A stretch of DNA of 64,000 nucleotides from Takakia lepidozioides (GCA_030704615.1 CM060731.1:61424756-61488755); one strand, 5' to 3'; shown: positions 20,624 through 31,930, counted from the first letter of the stretch. Numbers and translations: made by a program. Notes: generated by a model not told the origin, from the letters alone.

Positions 20624-22537
20624 CCTCGTATACCTCAGCAGAACTGTGTCTGAGAGCGCAAAAATTGCACTCTACTTGAACATGCAAGGAGTATGGTACT
20701 TGAAGCTAATCTACATGAGTTCCTGTGGTCAAAAGCTGCACGAATACAGCTGCTTATCTGATCATTCGGTGCCCTTCACATGCAAATGCTGGTATGACTC
20801 CACATGATAAATCTACAGGTAGCAAGCCGGTAATTTCTCATCTCCGTATTTTTGGCAGCAAGTCTTTTGTTTATGTTGATAAGCAATATATGGGTAAGCT
20901 GGATCCAAAATCCATAGTTTGCATCCTAGTTGGTTATGACAGTGAAACCAAGGCGTACAGTTTATTCAATCCTACCACACGTAAGGTCTTTGTCAGTCGA
21001 GATGTGAAGTTTATCGAGAAGATTCCTGCAGCTGCTCCGAGGAGATGTACCGGAAGGGGAGCGACACTCCGATCCAGGTCAAATGCAGGAAGGGAACGAT
21101 GATTCATCTGAATCAGTGGTGATTTTACCAGATTTACCGACCCCTCATACTACTGGTCACATTAATGTTGATCTTCAACTTGACCCGGAAGATGATGTGC
21201 ACATTCACGATGAGAAATTGTACCTACTCAAACAGCTCTCGAGCAAGTTGCCACTCCTGTGCATATGATTGAACGTAGGTCAACGAGAATTCGTCGAAGG
21301 CCAGCTCTCTTGGATGACTATGTGAATGTGGTTGAGATTGAGGAACCTGCAAATTTTCATGAAGCTTCTCAGGTGGAAGGCTGGTGCAATGCAATGCAGT
21401 CAGAAATGGACTCAATTTCCAAGAATAAAACTTGGGAATTAGTGGATCTTCCTCCTGGAAAAACTCTGATCACAGCTAAGTGGGTTTACAAAGTTAAGCA
21501 AAAAGTTGATGGGTCACCTGGCAAACTCAAAGCAAGGCTGGTTACGCGTGGTTTCCAATAGCGAGAGGGAATTGATTATGACGAGACGTTTGCCCTTGTG
21601 GTGAAATGGGCAACTATGCGATCGATTGTTGCACTTGTCGCATACTCCAATTGGGAAATCTTTCACATGGATGTCAAAACTGCGGCTGAATTTCTTCATC
21701 TCGAAAGGCATCATGATCACTCAAAGAGGGTATATTAAGAAAATGCTTGCTAAGTTTGGGTTCTCTAATTGCAATCCACACAAAGTGCCTATGATCGAGA
21801 ATCTCAAGTTGTCAATTGACATGGGCACCCCCTTGGCAGATGCAACGTTATATCGAAGCAAGATAGGCAAGCTTGTTTACTTGACGAATACCAGGCCCGA
21901 CTTGGTATACCCAATTGGCGCGGTGAGTCGTTACATGGAGATACCACAGAAGTCTCACATGGATGCAGTCGATCACATCTTGCGATATGTCGCTGGTACA
22001 GTGGATTATGGAATTTTATATCGAAGGGGATCAAGTACTATGCTAAATGGTCACACAGATGTAGATTGGGCGGGCGAGAGTGATAGTCGACACTCCACCT
22101 TAGGATATGTTTTCAGAATGGGAGAAAGTGCAATCACTAGGAGCTCCAAAAAACAACCAACTGTGGCGTTGTCATCCACCAAAGCCGAATACCGTGCGCT
22201 CACTGAAGCTGCCAAAGAGACGACCTGGTTGCGAAGACTATATGAGGAGTTGGGTTTTCTATAGGATGGACCAACTGTGATCAAATGTGACAATCAGAGT
22301 AGTGCAAAGATTGCTCAAAACCCAGTCTTCCATTCTCGCACGAAACACATTGAGGTACATTACCACTATGTCCGCGAGAAGATTGAAAGTCAAGAAGTTG
22401 AATTGATTCATGTGGCCACACAAGATCAAATCGTTGATATTATGACTAAACCATTGGGAAGGCAAAAGTTTGAGAAATTTAGAGCAGCATTGGGTGTCTG
22501 TAGTCCGTCCGAGATCAACAGCAAAAGAAAACTCAAC
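20624..22537 (+). pseudogene. Copia-2 integrase C-terminal part, deleted reverse transcriptase and RNase H
   Basis: Continues copia-2 after the copia-3 insertion with the integrase tail (HLRIFGSKSFVYVD, FLNPTTRK-like region) and the start of reverse transcriptase (WVYKVKQKVDGSPGKLKARL). A TAG lies at 21559. At about 21675-21690 the sequence jumps from HMDVKTA straight to the C-terminal thumb region (IKKMLAKFGFSNCN), so the catalytic core with YVDD is deleted. RNase H remains (DVDWAGES, STKAEYRAL, KCDNQSSAKI) with a TAG at 22262. The end is MTKPLGRQKFEKF, a usual copia C-terminus. Confidence 0.87.
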
Positions 22538-22669
22538 TGATACTGTCGACAGCTCTCTATCTACTCTTCATCATTGTTTCTCTTGTACTCTCGATATGAT
22601 TTCTTCTCCCTGCATGTGCACTCAACCAACAGAAAGAAAAAACCCGTAAGATGCTGAGATTGAGAGGGG

Positions 22670-22913
22670 TGTTAGAATTTAGTAACTCTCTTAGCAAGGC
22701 CCACTCGTGAGGTGGCCTCCCATGTGTTATTTATTTCAATTCAGTGTTAGTCAATACATTAGTTGCTTTCGAGGTTACATTCCTGGTTTATAGGCTTTCC
22801 CCAACCACTATTGTATTTTTACTACTAGTTAATGCACTACTTCAGATAAGTAGGCTGCTCTCCAAGGGCTTTGTATTCCGGTTGTATCAAACTACTGTTC
22901 AGTAAAGCATTCA
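22670..22913 (+). repeat. Copia-2 3' LTR (244 bp)
   Basis: Starts TGTTAGAATTTAGTAAC and ends AAAGCATTCA, preceded by the polypurine stretch GAGAGGGG. No target duplication is evident: GAAGG precedes the 5' LTR and GGATG follows this one. Confidence 0.85.
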
Positions 22914-24661
22914 GGATGACCGTCCCTCCTCATATTTCTCTCATATTTCTGTACAATTGGTTGGGACTTGGGACTCCAGGGGATTTGTTTTGACTGAGCT
23001 GATTATTTACGGGTTTGCAGCATCCCATGAAGGCCAAGCATTGTACAGAAGTTGGTGGGGTGTGAGTTGGAGAGAAATTCAGAAGCGGCTAGACCTGGCA
23101 AGCTTTATGTAAGTTAAAGTCTCGGTTAAAGTTTAGCCTGTTCCACTGGATCTTCTGGCATGGTTTCATGTTTCATTCCTCTTTCCATTCCCCACTCCCC
23201 CTAGGCAATGGTCGATCGATATACTTTCTTACAGGACCCGATGTTTCTGATACTGGATGGGCAGGTGCAGCTAGTCATATACTGGTCACCTAGAGCTTCC
23301 TTTGGTACCTCTTTGTCATGCATGCGAGTTTTCTGACTATGAACTCTTAGTAATTGTGGTGTATAGACTTTGAAGTTCATCAACATGTCCAGCCAGGAGG
23401 CTGTTTATACAAAGCAGGCAAGACCTCGGATATCCGTTGGTATCGCTGAGGCTCTGAGCTCAATAAAAAAGTTGTGACAGTAATATTCGTTGACATATAC
23501 AAGCGTTGCCAGAAGCCTCTGGATACCCCACACATGCAGGGACGGTCTGGCACTTCGAAAAGTGGAATAAACTTGTTACCGAGCTCCTTCAGGTTAGAGA
23601 GTTTAGTACCAGGGTGGTTATCCCCTCTCGATGCCTCACAGCGATAATTATTTTAATTATTTGGTTCTTTTTGTATTTTTTTTTCTAACATGGAGTGCTT
23701 CCCCTAACTTGGGGGGACCCAATGAATATGGAGTGTCTATGCTGTTGTTTCTACATGGTACTCAGGGCTTCATTTCAGATTTGAAGGAAGATGCCATGGG
23801 GTTCATGGGTGTTCTTTGATTCGACTGTTTCTTTGCTGACGGACAAATTTTTATTGGGAAAACCCTGGTAGCATGATGTCAATGGTAGACCTTAATGTAG
23901 CACCAGATTATCATTCGGGCACAAGGACCATTGTGATATCAGGTTGGTGTTTCTAAACCGGCTGCGGAAGAGTTAGCAGCCTGAGCCATACTGCAACTAT
24001 TTGTCAGAGCTAACGTCCATAGGGCCCTATCAATCTGGACACCTGCCCCCAAAAAGCTGCAGCCAACTCTGAAACTGTAGTTTTTTCTATGGAAGCAACA
24101 CCACCTCAATCCTAGTATTCTGGCGGCACCACCATTTGGTGGTTTTTGTTCCTCCTGTTGAGATTAATCTTTACCTGGTTTCAGCTGCACTCAATGGTAG
24201 AGTTAGTCTTCAAAGTATTCTGCAGTATGAACCAGCATCAGTTACATGTATGGCAGGCATATCATATGTTTAGTTTAGATGAGAATAGTTGTGTTTGATT
24301 GCTTCTGGCTGACTTGTCTAGATGTGGCGGGAAGGATGATGAAAACAATGCTGAAGTAGAATGCCTCTGTGCTTTTCATGTGTATACAGCATGGTGTCAT
24401 GGACTCACCATTTCTGAAGATAACAAGTCATCTAATGCTTCTTGCAAGTGGATTTGGTACTGGGGAGACACAAGGTCAGCATAGTATTAGGGAGCACAGT
24501 CAAATTTGGGATGCAGATTCCTCTTGGTGGGTAAACTCTACAATAGGCTCTTGGAGGGTTTGCTATGCAGTGGTTCATCAGATATTTTAGTAGTGTATCA
24601 ACCAACAATAAAGGTAATAAAGGTATGTCGTAGCCAATACTGTAAGGAAATGATGGATGAA
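22914..24661. other. Intergenic, no gene recognised
   Basis: Frames up to about 90 codons, none with a motif I recognise. I cannot support a feature here. Confidence 0.5.
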
Positions 24662-25084
24662 CTAAGCGGCTGTGCAGTGTAAAGGAGAGACTCCCACCTT
24701 TTCAGTACTCCCAACATGAACAAACTCCGTCGTCAAACTGTTCAAATCCCTTGTGATAATTGCTCGGTCAATAATCCTTGAGATCAACTTGGTGGCAGCA
24801 TGGGAGTCAGGCCTCTTGCTGAAACAGAGAGGCATTCCAGGGGCTGTGATGATCAGCATGGGCTGCAAAAAAGCAAAGTGGTAAAGAGAATTCCTCTTGC
24901 CATCATGCAATACACAGTATTTGTCAGGCACATGCACAAACCGTGTGGCTGCAACCTCAATGCAGCAGCCATCTGGCTCCTTTCTGACCCCTCTAAAACT
25001 TCATCATTTTCCTCACCTTTGCAGCATCATCCCACCTGCAGCTGCAGCATAGATGTTTGACAGCAAAACGTAAGTTGCTGCATC
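24662..25084 (-). pseudogene. Decayed E/E+/DYW tail of the PPR gene
   Basis: After the stop of the PPR frame, the same frame continues DAATYVLLSNIYAAA (E motif). A one-base deletion then shifts to RWDDAAKVRKMMKF and a stop. Beyond it lie RGVRKEPDGCCIEV (E+ type) and a DYW-deaminase-like stretch: ITAPGMPLCFSKRPDSHAAT, then KLISRIIDRAIITRD. The deaminase zinc site is damaged: the usual C-x2-CH before ATKxIS is shortened to PDSHAATK, and the terminal CxC-DYW is replaced. This shows descent from a DYW-type editing factor whose C-terminus is now lost. Confidence 0.7.
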
Positions 25085-27544
25085 CTATTGATCCCACTTG
25101 AGAATAGATGTTGCCACACGTTCTGCCATCTCCACATTGCCATGAATTCTGCAGGCACCAAGCAAGGCCTTCCACACCACAGCATCTGGTTTGATTGGCA
25201 TTTTGTTAATGAAGTCCTCTGCCTCATCCAACTGCCCCGCACGGCCAAGAAGGTCCACCATGCAGCCAAAGTGCTTTACTGTTGGAGTGACGTCTTGACT
25301 CAGGGAATCAAAGTAGTGTCTGCCTTCATCCACTAGGCCAACATGGTTACATGCAGAGAGAACACATATGAAAGTGATACTGTCTAGCTTCAATCCTTCC
25401 TTTTGCATTCCCTCAAAAAGTTGCAGAGCCTCCCTATGATAACCATGCAGGGCATATCCTGCAATCATTGCATTCCATGACACCACATCTCGTTCAGCCA
25501 TATTGTCGAACACTTCCTTTGCATCCTTCATGCTCCCGCATTTGGCATACATGTCCACAATTGTATTGTTCAGAACCATATTTGGTACAATTCCAGCTTT
25601 CACAATGTCACCATGGACCTCTTTGCCCTTTTCCAGGGCTGCCAGGCTGGCACACGCATTGCAAACGCTAACAAACGTGACCTCATTGGGTGTCACCCCT
25701 TCCCGCAACATTTGCTCATAGGTCTCCAAAGCCTCCACCCCAGGCCCATGTTGGGCATATCCTCCAATCATCACATTCCAGGACACCACATCTCGTTCAG
25801 CCATATTGTTGAAGACTCCCTTTGCATCCTCAAAGCTCCCACATTTGGCATACATGTCCACCAGGGCAGTGCCTAGAATATGATCTGGTGCAATTCCAGC
25901 TTTCATGATATCACCATGGACCTCTTTGCCCTTTTCCAGGACTGCCAGACTGGCACATGCATTGCAAACACAAACAAATGTGACCTGGTTGGGTTTCACC
26001 CCTTCCCTCATCATTTGCTCATATGTCTCCAAAGCATCCTTGATGCTCCCGCATTTGGTATACATGTCCACTAGGGCAGTGCCTAGAATGACATCTGGTA
26101 CAATTCCAGCTTTCATGATGTCACCATGGACCTCTTTGCCCTTTTCCAAGGCTGCCAGGCTGGCACACGCATTGCACACGCATACGAATGTGACGTGGTT
26201 GGGCTTCACGCCTTCCTGCATCATTTGCTCATAGGTCTTCAAAGCCTCCATCCCACAGGCATGCAGGGCATATCCTGCCACCATCGCATTCCAGGAGACC
26301 ACATCTCGTTCAGCCATATTGTTGAACACTTCCTTTGCATCCTTGATGCTCCTGCATTTGGCATACATGTGCACGAGTGTATTGTTCAGAATTATATTTG
26401 GTACAATTCCAGCGTTCAGGATTTGACCATGAACCTCTTTGCCCTTCTCCAGGCTGGCACACGCATTGCAAACGCAAACGAACGTGATCTGGTTGGGTGT
26501 CCACCCCTCCTGCATCATTTTCTCATAGGTTTCCAAAGCCTCCTCCGCCAACCCATGCTGGGCATATCCTGCAATCATTGCATTCCATGACACCACATCT
26601 CGTTCAGCCATATTGTCGAACACTTTCTTTGCATCCTTCATGCTCCCACATTTGGCATACATGTCCACAAAGGTATTGTTCAGAATCAAATTTGGAACTA
26701 GTCCAGTTTTCATGACGTCACCATGGACCTCTTTGCCCTTTTCCAGGGCTGCAAGGCTGGCACACGCATTGCAAACGCTAACAAACGTGACCTGGTTGGG
26801 CTTCACCCCCTCCTGCATCATTTGCTCATAGGTCTCCAAAGCCTCCTTCCCACATCCATGCCGGGCATATCCTCTGATCATCACACTCCAGGACACCACA
26901 TCACGTTTAGCCATATTGTTGAACACTACCGTTGCATCCTTAATGCTCCCACATTTGGCATACATATCCACCAGGGCTGTGCCCAGAATAACATCCGGTA
27001 CAATTCCAGCTCTGATGATGTCAGCATGGATCTCTTTGCCCTTTTCCAAGGCTGCCAGGCTGGCACATGCATTGCAAACATGAACGAATGTGACGTGGTT
27101 TGGCTTCCACCCTTCCAACATCATTTGCTTATATGTCTCCAAGGCATTCTTACCACAGCCATGCTTGGTAAAACCTGCCATCATTATATTCCACGTGGTC
27201 AAACCTCGGTCAGGCAATTTGTTGAACAGCAGGTGTGCATCCACAATGCTCCCACATTTCATATACATGTTAACAAGGGTGTTCTGTAGAAACAGGTTTG
27301 GCTTGAATCCACTTTGGAAAATGTGAGCATGCACCTTCTTTCCCGCTGCTAGGCCTTTCACCTTGATGCACTTTTGCAAAAGACAGACATAGGTATCTGA
27401 ATCTACTGAACTGCCTCGTTGGTTCAAAATTTGCAGAGCCTCTTTCAGGCATCCTGTCTCACATCGCATCCTTACATCCCCAGAACCGCCTGCAGAAATC
27501 TTCTGGACTCCCGCTCTCAGTCCTCTTCCAGAAGCAGTGGTCAT
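25085..27544 (-). CDS. PLS-class pentatricopeptide repeat protein (C-terminally truncated)
   Basis: A frame of 819 codons starts at the first ATG (27542-27544); the frame is open for 66 more codons upstream without an ATG. About seven P-L-S blocks of near 101 residues each repeat the pattern VTFVCVCNACASLAALEKGK, then VDMYAKCGSIKDA, then RDVVSWNAMIAGY. The array ends with the canonical GCMVDLLGRAGQLDEAEDFI and DAVVWKALLGACRIHGNV segments, then stops after ILKWDQ inside the E motif. Such proteins bind organellar RNA one base per repeat and, with a DYW domain, edit C to U. One block lacks about 32 residues (KDALETYEQMM) and another lacks three. The N-terminus shows no clear transit peptide from this start. 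Blocks are unusually alike at the DNA level. The product may still bind RNA, but loss of the E/DYW tail makes a functional editing factor doubtful. Confidence 0.85.
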   Translation of the reverse strand: MTTASGRGLRAGVQKISAGGSGDVRMRCETGCLKEALQILNQRGSSVDSDTYVCLLQKCIKVKGLAAGKKVHAHIFQSGFKPNLFLQNTLVNMYMKCGSIVDAHLLFNKLPDRGLTTWNIMMAGFTKHGCGKNALETYKQMMLEGWKPNHVTFVHVCNACASLAALEKGKEIHADIIRAGIVPDVILGTALVDMYAKCGSIKDATVVFNNMAKRDVVSWSVMIRGYARHGCGKEALETYEQMMQEGVKPNQVTFVSVCNACASLAALEKGKEVHGDVMKTGLVPNLILNNTFVDMYAKCGSMKDAKKVFDNMAERDVVSWNAMIAGYAQHGLAEEALETYEKMMQEGWTPNQITFVCVCNACASLEKGKEVHGQILNAGIVPNIILNNTLVHMYAKCRSIKDAKEVFNNMAERDVVSWNAMVAGYALHACGMEALKTYEQMMQEGVKPNHVTFVCVCNACASLAALEKGKEVHGDIMKAGIVPDVILGTALVDMYTKCGSIKDALETYEQMMREGVKPNQVTFVCVCNACASLAVLEKGKEVHGDIMKAGIAPDHILGTALVDMYAKCGSFEDAKGVFNNMAERDVVSWNVMIGGYAQHGPGVEALETYEQMLREGVTPNEVTFVSVCNACASLAALEKGKEVHGDIVKAGIVPNMVLNNTIVDMYAKCGSMKDAKEVFDNMAERDVVSWNAMIAGYALHGYHREALQLFEGMQKEGLKLDSITFICVLSACNHVGLVDEGRHYFDSLSQDVTPTVKHFGCMVDLLGRAGQLDEAEDFINKMPIKPDAVVWKALLGACRIHGNVEMAERVATSILKWDQ

Positions 27545-28202
27545 AGCACAGGTGCTTGATTTTATCAACTGTGCTGCCCCTGCTGCTTCCAGTTGACTGT
27601 CTAACCATGTAGGTTTCTTGCAGCTATGAATCCACGGCGGCTCATTGGTACTCTTTCGCTTGAAATCCAGCCGCCTATGGTGGATTGGGACCCACACTCC
27701 ATCGCTGCCTCCTTGAGCTCTCCCTGCCTCCGCAAATAGCAATGCAGATGCCCTCTGCTGCTATCAGCTGACAACACTAAATTTTATCTGACAAATATCT
27801 AATTTGCAACAGAGTAGTTCCTATGCCGTTTAAAAATGTGTTTTGGAGAGAGGCAGGATGAGAAATTTTCAAGAAAGCTTTTCAGTGCATCTTGTTGTCC
27901 GCCTTCTTCTGTTTGATAACAGACATACAGATTTCTGCCTCGATTGTTCCACCACTGACTGGAGTTTACATCTATTCCTTCCATAGCTTCTCCTTGTCTC
28001 TGTTTTCAGTTTTTGGATATTTGTGGACTACCCTGTTGGCAGTAACATGTGAAAAAACACTGTGAACGACCATAGATCCACCGGATGAGCTAACTTCGAA
28101 CACTTAACTTGAAAAATTAGGCATAAATTTAATAAGAGGACAAAACAAGCCTAAATGTCTTGAAGAAGAAGGTGCCCTCACCACATTGTCCTTGGCCTCG
28201 TG
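27545..28202. other. Upstream region of the PPR gene, no gene seen
   Basis: It should hold the PPR promoter and leader, but I see no clear TATA box or splice site. No other frame is convincing. Confidence 0.4.
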
Positions 28203-28447
28203 TCATGGAAACAGTAACTTTACTTTCACCCAAGGAGGATTCAACCAATCCTTGATCCAAAGGATGTCTTCTATGTGCTGCTTATGTCTATAGTCAGGTG
28301 GATCTTGGATAGGTCTGTGAAAACCACCACCGTGCAGCGGAGCAGCCATAGTTTTAAGCACGGCCTCCTAAAGCCAACCCTCCCACGTACCTTGTAAACA
28401 TCAGAAACCCTTGCGCAATGCAATTTCATGGCCTGCTTAGGAAGAAC
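28203..28447 (+). repeat. Inverted duplication, left arm (245 bp)
   Basis: Pairs in inverted orientation with 28550-28795. Shared blocks include TTCACCCAAGGAGGATT, GTGCTGCTTATGTC-like, GGTCTGTGAAAA and GCTTAGGA-GAAC. Arms are diverged, at roughly three quarters identity by eye. The spacer is about 100 bases. Confidence 0.75.
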
Positions 28448-28549
28448 AAACAGACAAACTTCTTCACATCATACGTTACATATGAAGAACTTCCGCAAGA
28501 ACTTGGTGCAAAAATGCTCTTACTCTGTGCATTGTCAGTGTCGTAGATC

Positions 28550-28795
28550 GTTCGTCCTAAGCAAGGCACGAAAGTAGGACTCAAAAGGTGTTTTCCCTGG
28601 AGTTTGCAAGGTACCTGGGATGGTTGATAGTTGTGGATTGATTGAAACTGTGGCTGCTCAACTGCTCCCTGGTGATTTTCACAGACCAATCCAAACTCTC
28701 CATATTACCGACATAAGCAGTGCACACAAGAGGTCCCGTGGATTGAGGATTGGTTTAATCCTCCTTGGGTGAATGAAAAGCTACTGGCCATGGAA
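28550..28795 (-). repeat. Inverted duplication, right arm (246 bp)
   Basis: Reverse complement matches 28203-28447. The minus-strand frame of this arm reads SFSFTQGGLNQSSIH, and the left arm encodes the decayed equivalent FTFTQGGFNQSLI, so this is a duplicated gene or transposon fragment. Confidence 0.75.
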
Positions 28796-29031
28796 CAAGG
28801 TCGAGAACAGTCCAATGATGATGGGAAAAAGTCACAGTGCGACTCCGACTCTGGTGGGGATGGCAGAGCTCCTTCGAAACTTGAAGGTGATAGTGAGTAT
28901 GACTCGCATTGAGCCTGATAATTAAGAGGGGTAGCCGTGTCCACCACAAGCTTGTTTAGCATCTGTAAGTTGGCATATGATTGTTCGGCCCTCATTGCAT
29001 CACATCCGACAGAGCCCACCGTGACCTGCAT
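28705..29031 (-). other. Unidentified open frame, 108 codons
   Basis: GTG-initiated frame rich in Ser and Cys (SYSLSPSSFEGALPSPPESE). It overlaps the right arm of the inverted duplication and begins next to a SINE. No domain is recognised. It may be a fragment of the source gene of the duplication. Confidence 0.25.
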
Positions 29032-29104
29032 GAATGTTGTTGAAAGCTACACTCGCACTCCTCAGTGTTGATGCTCTTGGAGTTTCTGGTATGAAGGTCA
29101 AAAA

Positions 29105-29236
29105 AAAAAGAAAAAAAAAAAGAAGCCTTCCAGCAGGAAGGTGGACCACCTTCATGACACACAAGACGGTGGTTTGAACCCACAACCACATCCAATGTGG
29201 TATGTGCCCATTACCACTGGGCTACATGCTGGTTGT
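29105..29236 (-). mobile_element. tRNA-derived SINE, family S1
   Basis: On the minus strand an A box (TAGCCCAGTGGTAATGGGC) is followed by a B box (GGGTTCAAACC) and a body ending in CCTTCCTGCTGGAAGG and a long T-rich tail (on the plus strand, A-runs at 29101-29122). The same head occurs at 53209-53345 and 55727-55872. Confidence 0.7.
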
Positions 29237-29553
29237 CTATGAAGGTCAAGTATGGAGCATGGAGCAGTAAGATTGAAGGCAGACCTGTAGGCATTGTGCA
29301 TGTCTGCACCATGCTATGTGGATTTGTAGATGGTTATCAACATGTGGTATTCCAATTGTAGTATCAGCCGGTTACTAATTCTCATTGAATATTAGCGTCT
29401 TGAATGCCCGACCTTCACATTTCGCCGGCTCCACTCCCCATTGGGTTTCAAGGAATGAAATATGTAGAAGCACCTTTCACGATTCCCGATGATATTCATG
29501 GTTCTACCTCTCTCTCAGCCAGAGCACAAGTTCCATGGTTTTCATGTCATTAC

Positions 29554-30184
29554 CATTGTTAGTCGGTAATCAGGGACCCACCCGGTTAATTACAGGTTAT
29601 TTGTCGGGTAAGGGTAACTATAGCACGAGGTTATGAGCACAAAAGAGAACCGTGGACACTGAACACCGCCAGTACTGGACAACTCAAATACCCGGTGAAA
29701 CACCCTGAACCTGAACCTGTGAGTGAATAGCATCTGAAGACATAGATCCGACCCGGATATCTTTTAAGTGGACGGAAACGGTTATAGTAGCTATGGTTTC
29801 GTGGCAAATAGAAGTTTTCTTTTGATGTCATATTTTCACTATGTACATTGAAGTTGAAATGGCACATTGAACCTGAGCGATAGGTTCTACAGGCCTAGGT
29901 TCTGCAGCCTGCCTAGGGTAGTTCGATTATATCCGATGGTAGGTAGGTTATATTTCGATTATAACAAAGACACGACTTGAAATATCACCGCAAGTTATGA
30001 TTTGTTCATGAATCGGCAAATAACCTGACCACACATATTGTTCAAATTTTCATAACCGTAACCTGAAAATAACCTTCATTCAATGTGCATATTTCACCTG
30101 GAACCGGAGGTTATTATTGCATGAGTCAACTTGTATAACCTGAACCTCATGAGCTTTGAAAAAAATGAGAACCGACCAACGCTG
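29554..30184. mobile_element. hAT-type MITE, 631 bp, perfect 8-bp TSD
   Basis: Flanked by GTCATTAC on both sides (29546-29553 and 30185-30192). The left end CATTGTTAGTCGGTAATCA and the inverted right end CAGCGTTGGTCGGTTCTCA form the TIR. The interior is rich in AACCTGA / GGTTAT motifs, and no transposase is present. Same superfamily signature as 4088-4791 and 54965-55556. Confidence 0.85.
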
Positions 30185-30765
30185 GTCATTACATGCCCGC
30201 ATGTGGCCACGGCGGGTCCGCGTGTGGCCGAGGGGGTCGCTAGGGTGGGAGCGCCCTTACCCCGGACCCGGCAGTCTGCTGTTGGGTCTACCTTGGAAGC
30301 TAGTTTGCTGGGCCCACAATATATACATAAAGCATTAGTTATTGCAAGAGTGGCTCGTAGTGTGAGCAATGAACAATAAACATGAGGACTGGTGTTCAAA
30401 TCCAAGTTGTACTATGGCAGTAATGCGTGTTATTAAATATTTGTTTTGTCGAAGGGTCTACCAATCCGCTCGTCGGTCTGCTAGAGGGTCTACCTGTTTG
30501 CTAGAAGGTTGGAGTCGGTTTGTTGGAGGGTCTGCCCAGTCCGCTAGAACAAGGACTTAGAAAAATTTCAGAATCTGGCCGATCCGGTGAATGGGCGGTG
30601 GCAAGGCTGAGTTTTGCACATGTCACAAGTCATTTGATAGACATAAAAGAAAATGGCCTGTCCAAAGAAAGGCAATGACCAAAAATTGCCTATCATAGCG
30701 AAAGGCAAAAAAAAAAAACCTATCAAAAGAAAGGTAAAAAATACAAAGGAAATGTACAAGCACAT

Positions 30766-30840
30766 CGGCTTGTAGCTCAGCTGGTAAGCTAAGTGCACGA
30801 TGTGTGCCCTTCGTGGTTCCGGGTTCAAAGCCGCCGCCTT
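30766..30840 (+). mobile_element. tRNA-like SINE head with A and B boxes
   Basis: TGTAGCTCAGCTGGTAAGC (A box) and GGGTTCAAAGCC (B box) sit at tRNA spacing. The T arm and acceptor do not pair as a real tRNA, and there is no terminator run directly after. The SINE body may extend to about 31050. Confidence 0.6.
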
Positions 30841-31044
30841 GCCCAGTGCGGGGGTTGTTCGTGGCGTTATGTCTGGATGTTATCGTCATGTGTGCCTCCA
30901 TCGCCCATATATGAAATGGGGTTATTTTTCTCCCTCCTCAAGGGCCTGAATTGTGGGCTATCAGTTGCGTCCACCGTGTATTGCATGCAGGCCTGTAGGT
31001 TGGCTTACTCTTCAGGGGTCTTGGGTTCTACCTACCTTCAATGA

Positions 31045-31930
31045 AAGCTACATTGGCCCATGAGTAGAGTTGTGTGGTTTGTAGATCTTTATCATAAACC
31101 TTAATAGTGCTAATTTACCCACGTTTCATGTGATCGGGTCTTAAGTCCTGACCATTGCTTTGCAGTATGTATTTGACTCTCGCTGCTTAGGTTACACACT
31201 CGAGCACATCACTCTACTGGAAGAATACAATCCCAAGATTAGCTAGCTAGCTGAATTTCGATGATTTTGGTCTTCGAAGCGTTCTCATATAGTGCTCCGG
31301 GTTGTGAAAGGACAACTTTTGTCATCTAGCGCTCAAGATTTACTTCAAGAAACAGACACTTGGGCCTTAAGTTCACAATGGCCTAAGTTTGGGGATGCAG
31401 CTATTTAGAGCCTCGCATGCATGCAAAGATTGGTCATCCAAGCCCCTCCACGCTCTGTTGGACACATTGTGATGGACACATATAATTAGGACCCGAGCAA
31501 TTTGCCCTTTCATCCGTGGTGCACATGTTCCAGGGAGTCTTTCAGGGTCCAACAACGTAATCTAAGTGATTGAGCCCAGATCGACTGTGGACTAATTGTA
31601 AGAAGTTCACACTTCACACTTCTTTTCATTTTTCATTTCATATGACATGGTTGTGTGAAAGGTAAAAAACTTTGTCAACAAAGTTCTCTGTCACAATGAA
31701 AGTAAAAAAAGAATTAACCCGTCACAAAAAATGTAGGGCTACCTGTCAAAAAACAACAGTGTCGTGGTGGGCTTATGAGCTCACCTCATGGGCCGTACTG
31801 GCGGGGCCCATAGGTGCATTCAAGACGCTAATATTAAAAAATGAGAGGTTGGGGTATAAATAGTTTAATTTAATTTATCTTTTTTGAAATCAATATATGA
31901 AACGAGACGTTTGTTTTGTTTTGTTTGTTT
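31045..31930. other. Intergenic, no gene seen
   Basis: Short frames only. A palindromic TTAGCTAGCTAGCTGAA lies at about 31238-31254. I see no supportable feature. Confidence 0.45.

Noticed and set aside
25085-25087. Recoding or RNA editing to read through the PPR stop
   Set aside because: Nuclear transcripts of plants are not known to be edited this way, and a frameshift follows soon after, so decay is simpler.
25468-27326. Plus-strand open frames across the PPR gene
   Set aside because: They are antisense shadows of the repeated PPR blocks and recur with the same period.
30766-30840. Functional tRNA gene
   Set aside because: A and B boxes are present, but acceptor and T stems do not pair and no terminator follows, so it is a SINE head.
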